64,000 nucleotides of DNA from Devosia sp. SL43 (GTDB taxonomy: Bacteria; Pseudomonadota; Alphaproteobacteria; Rhizobiales; Devosiaceae): the NCBI RefSeq assembly GCF_021729885.1, contig NZ_CP063401.1, positions 2,720,501 through 2,784,500 of the forward strand, written 5' to 3'. Positions 8,771 to 17,384 of the stretch are shown piece by piece. Below the pieces are notes generated by a model. It was not told the origin of the DNA. It was given only the letters and a program-made list of their open reading frames with translations, and did not search any database. Each line of letters starts with the position of its first letter. The stretch's first letter is position 1. A program made the position numbers and the translations under genes.

Positions 8771-9763
8771 ATGGACAATCTCGACCGCAAACTCGTCACC
8801 GTCTTCGGTGGCTCGGGCTTTGTCGGCACGCAGATCGTGCAGCAGCTGGCCCAGCATGGTCATCGCGTGCGCGTCGCGGTGCGCCGGCCGGACCTGGCGG
8901 GGCACCTCAAGACGCTGGGCACGGTCGGGCAGATCGTGCCCGTACAGGCCAATATCCGCAACGCGAACTCGATCCAGCGCGCCGTTGCCGGCGCCGATAT
9001 CGTCATCAACCTGACCGGCATCCGCAACGAGCGTGGCGCGCAGACCTTTCAAAGCGTGCATGTGGATGGCGCTGGCGCCATTGCGCAGGCGTCCAAGGCT
9101 GCCAAGGTCAAGGCGCTGGTGCATATGTCGGCGCTGGGTGTCGATAGCGCCGCCAGCGTCAGCGCCTATGCATCGTCCAAGCTCGATGGCGAAGCCGCCG
9201 TGTTCAAGGCCTTTCCGGAGGCAGTGGTGCTGCGCCCGTCGATCATCTTCGGCAAGGGCGACGGTTTTTTCAACCTGATGGGCGCGCTGGCCCGCTTCTT
9301 CCCGGTCCTGCCGTTGATCGGCGGCGCATCGCGCTTCCAGCCGGCCTATGTCACCGATGTAGCCGCCGCTTTCGTCGCCGCAGGCGAGGGCAAGGTCAAG
9401 ACCGGTCGCGTCTATGAACTGGGCGGGCCGCAGGTCGAAACCCACAAGCAGCTGATCGAGCGCGTGCAGCGCGAGACGCAGCGCAACCGGCCGATGCTGC
9501 CGCTGCCGGCGGGCATTGCCAAGCTGCTGGCGCTGCCCTTCGCCATCCTGCCGTTCCCGCCGCTGCTGACAGCAGACCAGGTGGATTTGCTTGGCCAGGA
9601 CAATGTCGTGTCCGAGGCCGCCATCAAGGACAAGCGGACCTTTGCGGCGTTCGGGATCACGCCGGTCGCTATGGATACGATCCTGCCGAGCTATCTCTAC
9701 CGCTATCGCAAGCACGGCCAGTTCGACCGTGACGTGCCGGTGGTCGATAGCTCCGCCAGCTAG
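8771..9763 (+). CDS. NAD(P)-binding SDR-like protein, complex I NDUFA9 family
   Basis: A 330-residue atypical short-chain dehydrogenase. It has an N-terminal Rossmann motif (VTVFGGSGFVGTQIV), an AVRRPD strand end, NLTGIRNERG, an active-site-like segment and the AYASSKLDGE (YxxxK-like) region. The C-terminal half ends with a hydrophobic PFAILPFPPLLTADQVDLL segment, typical of bacterial relatives of the complex I accessory subunit NDUFA9. A CCGGAG site 9 nt upstream supports the ATG at 8771 over a TTG two codons earlier. Such proteins bind NADPH, and a role with respiratory complex I is inferred from eukaryotic homologues. An interrupted small membrane-protein gene lies immediately downstream in convergent orientation. 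Confidence 0.88.
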   Translation: MDNLDRKLVTVFGGSGFVGTQIVQQLAQHGHRVRVAVRRPDLAGHLKTLGTVGQIVPVQANIRNANSIQRAVAGADIVINLTGIRNERGAQTFQSVHVDGAGAIAQASKAAKVKALVHMSALGVDSAASVSAYASSKLDGEAAVFKAFPEAVVLRPSIIFGKGDGFFNLMGALARFFPVLPLIGGASRFQPAYVTDVAAAFVAAGEGKVKTGRVYELGGPQVETHKQLIERVQRETQRNRPMLPLPAGIAKLLALPFAILPFPPLLTADQVDLLGQDNVVSEAAIKDKRTFAAFGITPVAMDTILPSYLYRYRKHGQFDRDVPVVDSSAS

Positions 9764-9766
9764 GCC

Positions 9767-9901
9767 CTATTCGGCAACGATGACCAGGGCCAGACCGCCC
9801 AGGATCGTCAGCAAGCCATAAAGCCAAAGCCCGACCGGCCCTTTTCGCCGTTCGGGCTTTTCGCTGTCTGCGGGCTTGGCTGGCTATTTGGTATTACGCA
9901 T
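9767..9901 (-). pseudogene. Small single-TM protein gene interrupted by an in-frame amber codon
   Basis: A strong ribosome binding site (GGAGGAG, 5 nt spacing) precedes ATG at 9901. Five codons (MRNTK) are followed by TAG at 9886-9884. The same frame then continues for 38 more codons with a plausible small membrane protein: a charged linker (KPADSEKPERRKGP), then a transmembrane helix (GLWLYGLLTILGGLALVIVA), then Glu and TAG. No ATG or GTG restarts the frame after the amber codon. Either the gene is inactivated (for example CAG to TAG), the amber is read through, or there is a sequencing error. The intact form would be about 44 residues. Confidence applies to the small-gene interpretation. 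Confidence 0.5.
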
Positions 9902-10011
9902 GATCTCCTCCGTCATGGAATAACCCGTATCGCTTAACGCACAAGTCGGCGCCAAGTTCCCTGATAACAGCGCAGTGCTGCCTAGACTTTGAGCGGCTCA
10001 AAAACAATCGT

Positions 10012-10076
10012 AAGATATATCTTGAAAATGCCGAAATCAGCACCGATCTTGGTTGTCAATGACATCAAGATATATC
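10012..10076. promoter_or_regulatory. Twin GATATATC operator boxes upstream of the PadR gene
   Basis: AAGATATATCTT (10012-10023) is a perfect 12-bp palindrome. AAGATATATC recurs at 10067-10076, 44 bases later and 12 bases before the start codon. Repeated GATATATC-type boxes are expected for PadR/YqjI-type repressors that control their own gene. The spacing would let two dimers flank or cover the promoter. Autoregulation is inferred. Confidence 0.6.
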
Positions 10077-10087
10077 GGAGACTCATC

Positions 10088-10834
10088 ATGAATGGATATT
10101 GGAGAAACGGCGAGCCCAACTGGCGCCGCATGGAAGCCATGGCGCGCCGCGGCTGGGGCCGCTTTTCGGCCGGCATGGAAGGCGGCGAGGGCTGGGGCAA
10201 TATGGGCGGCAATTTCCGCATCGGTCGCATGCTGGCCTCGGGCGACCTGCGTCTGGTCGCGCTGTTCCTGATCGAGCAGCAGCCGCGCCACGGCTATGAC
10301 CTGATCAGGGCCATCGAGGAAAAGTCGAACGGCTTCTATTCGCCCAGCCCCGGCATCGTCTATCCGGCGCTGACCTTCCTTGAGGAAGCGGGCTACGTTA
10401 CCTCGCAGGTCGATGGCAACAAGAAGCTCTATACCATTACCGACGAAGGACGGACGCATCTGGCCGACAACCGCGAGGCGATCGAATCGACACTGGGCTT
10501 CCTGGCCAAGGCCGGCGAGCAGATGAACCGCTTCCGCGAATTCGCCAAGGCCGACTGGCCGTTCACCCGTGACGAGAACGGACCCGGCTTTGGTCCGCGT
10601 CGTGGCGGCTCTCATGGCTCACATGGCGGCCGCGACGAGAGCGGCTCGTTCGACCGCGCCGATCGCGACCTCAAGGATGTGGCGCCCGAGCTCAACGATG
10701 CCCGCAAGGCGGTCAAGGCCGCCATCAAGAAGGCCCGGTCCGGTTCGCATGAGCAGCATCTGAAAGCGGCCGAGATTCTGCAGCGGGCAGCTGCGGAGAT
10801 CGAGGCTCTGGGCGAAGACGACGTCGACATCTGA
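10088..10834 (+). CDS. PadR-family transcriptional repressor with Gly/Arg-rich N-terminus
   Basis: A 248-residue regulator. Residues ~1-45 are a Trp/Gly/Arg/Met-rich extension (WRNGEPNWRRMEAMARRGWG). Residues ~50-135 are the PadR winged helix (LRLVALFLIEQQPRHGYDLI, SPSPGIVYPALTFLEEAGYV, KKLYTITDEGR). The rest contains a His/Gly/Asp-rich linker (GGSHGSHGGRDESGS) and a C-terminal helix. The His-rich parts recall the YqjI subgroup, which senses metals, so metal sensing is possible but unproven. The start at 10088 is chosen because it falls after both GATATATC boxes. It has no operon partner; a palindromic repeat follows the stop codon. Confidence 0.9.
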   Translation: MNGYWRNGEPNWRRMEAMARRGWGRFSAGMEGGEGWGNMGGNFRIGRMLASGDLRLVALFLIEQQPRHGYDLIRAIEEKSNGFYSPSPGIVYPALTFLEEAGYVTSQVDGNKKLYTITDEGRTHLADNREAIESTLGFLAKAGEQMNRFREFAKADWPFTRDENGPGFGPRRGGSHGSHGGRDESGSFDRADRDLKDVAPELNDARKAVKAAIKKARSGSHEQHLKAAEILQRAAAEIEALGEDDVDI

Positions 10835-10840
10835 GGACGG

Positions 10841-10980
10841 CTCACCCTCTCCCCTTGCGGGAGAGGGTGGTTCTTCCGCGTTCAGCGGAAGAACCGGGTG
10901 AGGGGTTCTGCCGTGAGCTAACTTGCGACGCCATACCCCTCATCCGCCCTTCGGGCGCCTTCTCCCGCAAGGGGAGAAGG
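10841..10980. repeat. Palindromic intergenic repeat, family B (CTCTCCCC type)
   Basis: The element starts CTCACCCTCTCCCCTTGCGG and ends with CTCCCGCAAGGGGAGAAGG, so the ends are inverted repeats. Inside is a second hairpin (GGTTCTTCCGC/GCGGAAGAACC). It begins 6 bases after the padR stop codon. Related copies are at 42180-42307, 54911-55013 and 58968-59068, with a single hairpin at 34851. It probably works as an mRNA 3' structure. Confidence 0.75.
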
Positions 10981-11074
10981 CGAAGGACCAAACTCTCCTT
11001 GGCCCACATTGTCTTCCCCCCAGATTCCCGGCATGCTCGCCCCAACCAAGGTAACTCGTTGAGGGAGAAGCCGA

Positions 11075-13045
11075 ATGAGCCTGTCAGAGCGCGACCGCCA
11101 ACTGGGCATGGATCGCCCGATCACGAGGCGCGATTTTCTCAACGGCGTGGCTTTGGCCACGGCCGGGATCGCGGCTACGGCGCTGATGCCGGGCGCGGCG
11201 CATGCGCAGGGCAGCGCCTATCCACCCAAGATCGCCGGCCTGCGCGGGCATAGCGAAACCGCGATGAACATCATGCATGCGGTGCGCGACGGCACTTTCT
11301 GGGACTCGGCGCCCGCGGTGAGCGACACCGGCGAAAGCTACGATCTCGTGGTCGTCGGCGGCGGCATTTCGGGGCTGTCGGCGGCGCGGCTCTATCAGCG
11401 GCAGGCGCCGGGCGCCAAGATACTCATCCTCGAAAACAATGACGATTTCGGCGGCCATGCGCGGCGCAACGAATTCGTCGCCAGCAATGGCAAGACCATT
11501 CTGGGATATGGCGGCAGCCAGTCCTTGCAGACGCCGACCTATTTCTCGCCGCTGGTCAAGGATGTGCTCGCCGATATCGGCGTGCAGGTTGAGAAGTTCG
11601 AGGACTACTACGACGAGAGCTGGCACGAGGATCGTGAGCTGGGCGACGCCATCCTGTTCCGCAAGGAGGATTGGGGCACCGCGTCGGACACGCTGGTGGT
11701 GACGGCGGAGACAGCAGCGGAATGGGTGCCGAATACCCCGCTCAAAGACGCGGCCAAGGCCAATCTCATCGAATTGATCGACGCGCCACCCGACTACCTG
11801 CCGGGCAAGAGCCGCGAGGAGAAGCTGGAGCTGCTGTCGCAGACCACCTATGCCGCCTTCCTCACCGAGATCTGCGGCTACGACGCCGAGCTGGTGAAGT
11901 ATTTCCAGCATTCCACCGAAGCCTATTTCGGCATGGGCATCGAGGGTACAACGGCGCTCGATGCCTGGGGCAACTGGAATCCAGGCTTTGACGGCATGGA
12001 CCTGGGCGACATGCCCTACAAGACCATGAGCCCGTCCGGCCGCTTGGCGCTGACTGATCCGGACCCCTACATATATCACTTCCCCGACGGCAATGCCGGG
12101 GTGGCGCGCTCGCTGGTGCGGACGCTGATCCCTGACGCGCTGCCGGGTTCGACCATGGAAGACCTGGTGACGACGCCGGTCGACTACGCGCTGCTCGATG
12201 TGGCGGGCAATGATGTCAGGCTTCGGCTCAACGCGTCGGTGGTGCGGGTCAAGCATGACGGCGATCCGGCAAATGCCGAGAGCGTGACGCTGACCTATCT
12301 GGAGGGGGAAAGCCTCAAGACGGTGAAAGCCAACCAGGTGGTGCTGGCCTGCTGGCACCGGATCATCCCCTATCTCACTGACGAGCTGGGCGAGGCGCAG
12401 ATCACCGCGCTGCAGGACCAGCATAAGGTGCCGCTGATCTATACCAATGTGCTGCTGCGCAACTGGGAGGCCTTGGACAAGGCCAAAATTGCCGGGATCA
12501 GCGACGTCACCGGCTTCTGGGGCGGCGCCGAAATCGATTTCCCGGTGTCGATGGGCGACTACAAGTTTGCCGACACGCCTTCCGACCCGATCATTCTTCA
12601 TCTCTCGAAAATTCCATTGACCGGCGATCCGGCCATGTCGGCGCGCGAGCAGGCGCAGGCGGGGCGCTATGAGCTGACGGGCATTTCGTTCGAGGATATG
12701 GAGCGGGAAATCCGCGACATGCTGGATCGGGCGCTGGGATCGTTCGGCTTCGATGCGGCCACCGATATCGAGGCGATCACCTGCAACCGTTGGAGCCATG
12801 GCTATGCGCTCGAATATATGCGGCCCTGGGACAGCTATTGGCCCGACGGTCCGCTGCCGATCGAGACGGCGCGCCAGCCCTGGGGCCGCATCGCCATCGC
12901 CAATTCAGACTCCGGCGCCTATGCCTATGTCCATTCCGCCATCGACCAGGCGGCGCGGGCGGTGCATGACCTGCTCGGCGACAAGGCGACGCTAACCGAC
13001 TACAGCAAATTCCCCGGCCCGCCGCGCGAGATGGTGGGGCTCTAG
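11075..13045 (+). CDS. Tat-exported FAD-dependent amine oxidase-like oxidoreductase
   Basis: A 656-residue flavoprotein with a twin-arginine signal (ITRRDFLNG, Arg18-Arg19; hydrophobic run; AHA-Q near 44), so it folds in the cytoplasm and is exported to the periplasm. Residues ~87-125 hold the FAD-binding motif VVVGGGISGLSAARLYQ and an acidic strand end (ILILENNDDFGGHARRNEF). The C-terminal part has a second FAD contact (WGRIAIANSDSGAYAYVHSAIDQA). The architecture resembles periplasmic spermidine dehydrogenase/polyamine oxidases, but the substrate cannot be read from sequence. GAGGGAGAAG precedes the ATG. The stop codon overlaps that of the convergent gene by 3 nt. No cytochrome or aldehyde dehydrogenase is adjacent. 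Confidence 0.85.
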   Translation: MSLSERDRQLGMDRPITRRDFLNGVALATAGIAATALMPGAAHAQGSAYPPKIAGLRGHSETAMNIMHAVRDGTFWDSAPAVSDTGESYDLVVVGGGISGLSAARLYQRQAPGAKILILENNDDFGGHARRNEFVASNGKTILGYGGSQSLQTPTYFSPLVKDVLADIGVQVEKFEDYYDESWHEDRELGDAILFRKEDWGTASDTLVVTAETAAEWVPNTPLKDAAKANLIELIDAPPDYLPGKSREEKLELLSQTTYAAFLTEICGYDAELVKYFQHSTEAYFGMGIEGTTALDAWGNWNPGFDGMDLGDMPYKTMSPSGRLALTDPDPYIYHFPDGNAGVARSLVRTLIPDALPGSTMEDLVTTPVDYALLDVAGNDVRLRLNASVVRVKHDGDPANAESVTLTYLEGESLKTVKANQVVLACWHRIIPYLTDELGEAQITALQDQHKVPLIYTNVLLRNWEALDKAKIAGISDVTGFWGGAEIDFPVSMGDYKFADTPSDPIILHLSKIPLTGDPAMSAREQAQAGRYELTGISFEDMEREIRDMLDRALGSFGFDAATDIEAITCNRWSHGYALEYMRPWDSYWPDGPLPIETARQPWGRIAIANSDSGAYAYVHSAIDQAARAVHDLLGDKATLTDYSKFPGPPREMVGL

Positions 13046-13443
13046 CGCCAGAGCCCCAGGATCAGGCCCATCACGGCAAAGCCGACAGTCAGATAGCCGC
13101 CGTTGATCAGGAAATAGCTCAGCGGCCGGCGCTCGAACAGGGTGAGCACACCGACGCTGAGCGCGGCCCAGCCGAAGCCGGCGGCAACGGCAGCGCCGAT
13201 GGCAAAGCCGAGTGTCGTCTCGGGGCCGGCGATGAAGAAGGCGAGGTTTGCCGCCATGATCAGGGTGAGGATGAACGCCACCCCGAAGATCACCGCTGGA
13301 CTGCCGCGCGCCACGTCCTGGTCGCTGAGATTGGCGGCGCGGCGCCAGGCCTTGTCGAACAGCAGGGGCGAATACCAGATGCCGCCGATGACGAACATCG
13401 ACAGCGCCGCGGCGATCACCGCCAGCCAGTTGACGATAGGCAT
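13042..13443 (-). CDS. DUF1761 family membrane protein
   Basis: A 133-residue integral membrane protein with four predicted helices: PIVNWLAVIAAALSMFVIGG, FGVAFILTLIMAANLAFFIA, AIGAAVAAGFGWAALSVGVL and INGGYLTVGFAVMGLILGL. The GGIWYSPLLFDKAW motif after helix 1 is diagnostic of DUF1761. The start is supported by GGGGGAT upstream. Function is unknown. Its stop codon overlaps the stop of the convergent Tat flavoprotein gene; no shared function is implied. Confidence 0.9.
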   Translation of the reverse strand: MPIVNWLAVIAAALSMFVIGGIWYSPLLFDKAWRRAANLSDQDVARGSPAVIFGVAFILTLIMAANLAFFIAGPETTLGFAIGAAVAAGFGWAALSVGVLTLFERRPLSYFLINGGYLTVGFAVMGLILGLWR

Positions 13444-13495
13444 GCTTGAATATCCCCCGATTTGGTTGAGCCGATCATGCCGGGATGCCGCGGTC

Positions 13496-14338
13496 TTAGT
13501 CTTGTAAATTTCCGCAATCCGGCGCGACGACAATGGGCAGGAAATCGGTGAGCCCGGCATAACGGGCCGCGTAGGCGCCGGGCGTCATACCGGCAAAGGC
13601 TACGAATTCGTGGCTGAGATGGGATTGATCAAAGTAGCCTTGGGCGCCTGCAAGATCGGCCCAGTCGGGTTCCATGCCCGCGGTCAGGCCGCCAATGACG
13701 CGCTGGAAGCGGCGCATGCGGGCATAGTGCTTGAGGCTGGTGCCCAACCAGCGTCGGGTCAGCAGCTGGATGTGGCGCTCGGAGCGGCCGGTTTCTTCCA
13801 CCAATGCCCGGATTGGCAGGCCACCCGTCTCGATGCGGCGGGTGAGGTGCACGATCAGCGGATCGCGCCTCGCCGCACCGCCGCTGCGCTCGAGCAGCCA
13901 GCTCTCCGCCAGGGCGAACATCGCCTGCGGATCACGCCCCGACAGCACGCGGTCGCGCAGGCTGGTGGCACTGCTGCCCAACACCGCATCGAGCCCGAAC
14001 ACGCTGTCGGTGAGCGCATCGGTCGGGGCGCCGATGAAGGGCATTGCGCCGCCGGGCGTGAAGGCGATGACCAGCATCTCCGCCATGGCCTGCGCCTCGA
14101 TGACGATGGGCCTGCCATGCACGCCAGAAATCCACGCCTTACGGAAATCGTCGCCTGCAGTGGTGGTCTCGTCGCGGAACAGCCGCTTGGGGCGGTCGGT
14201 GAGATCGACCACGAGCTCCATCATGCCATCGGGCAACAGCTTCTCGCGCTGGAAATCGGGCATGAAGCCGGAAAAATGGATCATCGCCGCGACACAGTCG
14301 CTGAGATGCGGACCCGGACGGTGCACGGTCATTTCCAT
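13496..14338 (-). CDS. AraC-family transcriptional regulator
   Basis: A 280-residue regulator. The N-terminal ~150 residues match the DUF6597-type effector domain seen in many AraC proteins (LSDCVAAMIHFSG, LLPDGMMELVVDL, VIAFTPGGAMPFIGAP). The C-terminal ~100 residues are an AraC helix-turn-helix pair (PIRALVEETGRSERHIQLL and WADLAGAQGYFDQSHLSHEF, then FAGMTPGAYAARY). The start could be Met1 (14338) or Met3 (14332). It is divergent from the large FAD/Fe-S dehydrogenase gene, whose start is ~75 nt away, so it may control that gene; this is inferred from position only. Confidence 0.9.
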   Translation of the reverse strand: MEMTVHRPGPHLSDCVAAMIHFSGFMPDFQREKLLPDGMMELVVDLTDRPKRLFRDETTTAGDDFRKAWISGVHGRPIVIEAQAMAEMLVIAFTPGGAMPFIGAPTDALTDSVFGLDAVLGSSATSLRDRVLSGRDPQAMFALAESWLLERSGGAARRDPLIVHLTRRIETGGLPIRALVEETGRSERHIQLLTRRWLGTSLKHYARMRRFQRVIGGLTAGMEPDWADLAGAQGYFDQSHLSHEFVAFAGMTPGAYAARYAGLTDFLPIVVAPDCGNLQD

Positions 14339-14413
14339 GATGGCAGCAAATCCCTGCGCCGGGCTGCTGACAAGACCCTTCGCAGTGATCGGCTGACATG
14401 TTAGCTCTTGGGC

Positions 14414-17338
14414 ATGCAGCAAGCCGTCCTCTCCGCCCCACCCCTTCACCAGAAAACCCCCGACCGGCAGGCGGCCGGAGAGCGGGTTGCTGCGCGGCTC
14501 AAGGGCAAGGTGGGCGGCCGGATTCATACTGATCCGCTCATGACTTACGCCTGGAGCGGCGATGCCAGCTCGTACCGGCTGATCCCCGCCGTGGTGGTGT
14601 TCATCAATTCCGAGGACGAGGTGCGGGCGGTGATGGCCGCGGCGCGGGCGGAAAAGCTGCCGATTACCTTTCGGGCGGCCGGAACGTCGCTGTCCGGGCA
14701 GGCGGTGACCGATGGGGTGCTGGCGGTTTTGGGCGATGGCTGGCGCAAGCTCGATATCCATCCTGACGCCGAGCAGATCACACTGGGGCCGGCGATCATC
14801 GTGGCCAATGCCAACAAGGCGTTGAAACCGTTCAACAAAAAGATCGGCCCCGATCCGGCCAGCCAGGCCACCTGCAAGATCGGCGGCGTGGTCAACAACA
14901 ACTCGTCGGGCATGTGCTGCGGGGTGGCGCAGAACACCTATCATACCATGGCGCGGCTGCGGATCGTGCTGACCGACGGGACGATGCTCGACAGTGGCGA
15001 TGCGGCGAGCCGCGATGCGTTTCGCGCCAGTCATGCCAGCATGCTGGAGGGCTTGCACCGGCTGCATCACGAGGTGATGGCTGATCCGGACCTCGTGACG
15101 CTGATCCGCAAGAAATACCGCATCAAGAATACGGTCGGCTATTCGCTCAATGCGCTGGTCGACTATCACGACCCGCTCGATATTCTCATTCATCTGATGG
15201 TGGGGTCGGAGGGTACGCTCGGTTTCGTCTCCGAGGTAACCTACAACACGGTGCCCGAGCATCCGTTCAAGGCGACCGCTTTGGTGCCCTTTCCCGATCC
15301 GCAATCGGCGGGGCGGGCGATCATCGAGATGGCCAATGGCGGGGTGCAGGTGACGACAGGTGTCACGGCGGCCGAATATATTGAGCGGCGGGCGCTGGCG
15401 ACGGTGGAGCATTTGCCACCGATGGCGCCGCTGCTGCCGTGGTTGACGGACAATTCTCCGGCCGTGTTGATCGACGTGACGGCGCCTGATGCGGCGACGC
15501 TGGCGGCTGAGACGGACAAAGCCTTAGCCCTGCTGCGCCGGCATGGCGCGACGCATGTCGATTTTTCGACCGATGAGGTCAGAAGCCACGCTTTGTGGGA
15601 CATCCGCAAGGGCTTCTTTGCCACCGGCGGCGCGGCGCGGCCTAAGGGCACAGCGATGATGACCGAGGACGTGGCGGCGCCGATTGAGCGCCTGGCTGAG
15701 TTCGTCGTCGCCATGCGGGGACTGCTCGACGACCACGGCTACGAGGACGCGATCATCTTCGGCCATGCGCTGGCGGGAAATCTGCATTTCCAGATGAGCG
15801 ACGACTTTTCCAAGCCGGGTTCGGCGGAAAAATTCGATATGTTCTCCAAGGCTTTGAGCGACCTCGTGTCGGTGCAGTATGGCGGCTCGCTCAAGGCCGA
15901 GCATGGCACCGGCCGGGCCATCGCACCCTTTGTCGAGGCCGAATGGGGCAGCAAGGCCTATGCGCTGATGTGGCGGATCAAGGCGCTGTTCGATCCCGAG
16001 GGGCTGCTCAATCCGGGCGTGCTGCTCAACGCCGACGACAAAGTGCATATCAAGCATCTCAAGGTCATGCCGCCGGCTGACGAGCTGGTCGATCTCTGCA
16101 TCGAATGCGGGTTCTGCGAGCCTGCCTGTCCCAGCCACCAGATGACGCTGTCGCCGCGCCAGCGCATCGCCGTGACCCGCGAACGAGAACGGCTGCGGGC
16201 CAGCGGCGAGGATGATGCGCTGCTCAAGCGCATGGACGAGGATTTTCAGTATCCCGGCCTCGACACCTGTGCGGCCTGCAATCTGTGTTCAGTGCGCTGC
16301 CCTGTCGGCATCGAGACTGGGACCATGATCATCGGGCAGCGGGCGCAGCGGCGCGGCGGCACAGCAAGGTCGGTGGCGGGCTTTGCGGCCGATCATCGCG
16401 GCGCGGTCGAGAGCATGATGCGCGGTGGGGTGGGCCTGGCCGATGTCGCGCGCAAGGTGGTTCCGGCGTCTGCCGTGGAAGCCATCACCGACACGGCGCG
16501 GCGGTTGACCGGCAACCATGTGCCGCGCGTGTCGCGGGCCTTGCACCACGGACCCGGTGCGCCGAAGGTCGCGCCGAACCGACAGGATCCGCGCCAAACC
16601 GGTTTCCCGGTGCCCATCGCCCAGACCGGGCGGCAATCGATCGTCTATTTCCCCAGCTGTGCCACGCGCATGTTTGGCGCGCCCAAGACCGAGCATGACC
16701 TGCTCGATGCGCCTGATGCGATGCTGGCGCTGTTGGAGCGGGCGGGGTTTGACGTGATCGTGCCCGAGCATCTCAATGGCCAGTGCTGCGGCCAGCCGTT
16801 CCAGTCCAAGGGCTTTCCAGAACAGGCCGCCAGCGTTGGTGGCGAGCTGAAGCGCGAGCTGTCGGCTTTGTCGGATGCCGGGCGGCTGAGCGTGGTCACC
16901 GACGCTTCGACCTGCGCCAAGCATCTGCGCGAGTTTCCCGGCGATGCGCCGGTGCTGGATTCCGCGCAATTCCTGCTGGCTCAGGTGCTGCCCAGGCTAA
17001 CCGTGACGCGCAAGCTGCCCACCGTGGCGGTGCATCACAATTGCTCGGCACAGCGACTGGCCGAGCAGCCAATGACCGAGGCCATTGCTGCCGCCTGCGC
17101 CGACAAGATTGCGGTGCTGAGTTCGGTGACATGCTGCGGCTATGCGGGCGACAAGGGATTGTTCTTCCCCGAGCTTAACGCGCATGCGACGCGCTTTGCC
17201 AAGGTCGATATCCCGGCTGGATGCACGCTGGGTGTGTCGACCGTGAGCACCTGTGCCTCGGGCCTCAGCGAGCATGCCGGTGTGCCTTTCGTGGGTCTGG
17301 CGAGCCTGCTCGAATGGGCCAGCCGACCGCTCGCCTAG
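14414..17338 (+). CDS. FAD-binding and 4Fe-4S dehydrogenase (D-lactate/D-2-hydroxyglutarate dehydrogenase-like)
   Basis: A ~974-residue fusion enzyme that oxidises a D-2-hydroxy acid and passes electrons through Fe-S clusters. Domains in order: FAD-binding PCMH fold (~50-270; FRAAGTSLSGQAVTDGV, NNNSSGMCCGV, GSEGTLGFVSEV), FAD-oxidase C-terminal domain (~280-520; GHALAGNLHFQM, AEHGTGRAIAPFVE), a twin 4Fe-4S ferredoxin-like region (CIECGFCEPACP and CAACNLCSVRCP), and two CCG-type cysteine domains (GQCCGQPF, TCCGYAGD) like those of GlpC/heterodisulfide reductase. The layout matches YdiJ/Dld-II proteins, so D-2-hydroxyglutarate or D-lactate is the likely substrate. TTG at 14408 is an alternative start. 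It is divergent from AraC. Confidence 0.9.
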   Translation: MQQAVLSAPPLHQKTPDRQAAGERVAARLKGKVGGRIHTDPLMTYAWSGDASSYRLIPAVVVFINSEDEVRAVMAAARAEKLPITFRAAGTSLSGQAVTDGVLAVLGDGWRKLDIHPDAEQITLGPAIIVANANKALKPFNKKIGPDPASQATCKIGGVVNNNSSGMCCGVAQNTYHTMARLRIVLTDGTMLDSGDAASRDAFRASHASMLEGLHRLHHEVMADPDLVTLIRKKYRIKNTVGYSLNALVDYHDPLDILIHLMVGSEGTLGFVSEVTYNTVPEHPFKATALVPFPDPQSAGRAIIEMANGGVQVTTGVTAAEYIERRALATVEHLPPMAPLLPWLTDNSPAVLIDVTAPDAATLAAETDKALALLRRHGATHVDFSTDEVRSHALWDIRKGFFATGGAARPKGTAMMTEDVAAPIERLAEFVVAMRGLLDDHGYEDAIIFGHALAGNLHFQMSDDFSKPGSAEKFDMFSKALSDLVSVQYGGSLKAEHGTGRAIAPFVEAEWGSKAYALMWRIKALFDPEGLLNPGVLLNADDKVHIKHLKVMPPADELVDLCIECGFCEPACPSHQMTLSPRQRIAVTRERERLRASGEDDALLKRMDEDFQYPGLDTCAACNLCSVRCPVGIETGTMIIGQRAQRRGGTARSVAGFAADHRGAVESMMRGGVGLADVARKVVPASAVEAITDTARRLTGNHVPRVSRALHHGPGAPKVAPNRQDPRQTGFPVPIAQTGRQSIVYFPSCATRMFGAPKTEHDLLDAPDAMLALLERAGFDVIVPEHLNGQCCGQPFQSKGFPEQAASVGGELKRELSALSDAGRLSVVTDASTCAKHLREFPGDAPVLDSAQFLLAQVLPRLTVTRKLPTVAVHHNCSAQRLAEQPMTEAIAAACADKIAVLSSVTCCGYAGDKGLFFPELNAHATRFAKVDIPAGCTLGVSTVSTCASGLSEHAGVPFVGLASLLEWASRPLA

Positions 17339-17384
17339 TCCGTTTTTCTTGTGCTAGGCTCAGCGCGCGGCGTGGAGATGGGAC

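Noticed and set aside
14339..15412. Long N-terminal extension of the AraC frame
   Set aside because: It lies opposite the FAD/Fe-S dehydrogenase gene and shows antisense composition; the AraC effector domain begins at 14338.
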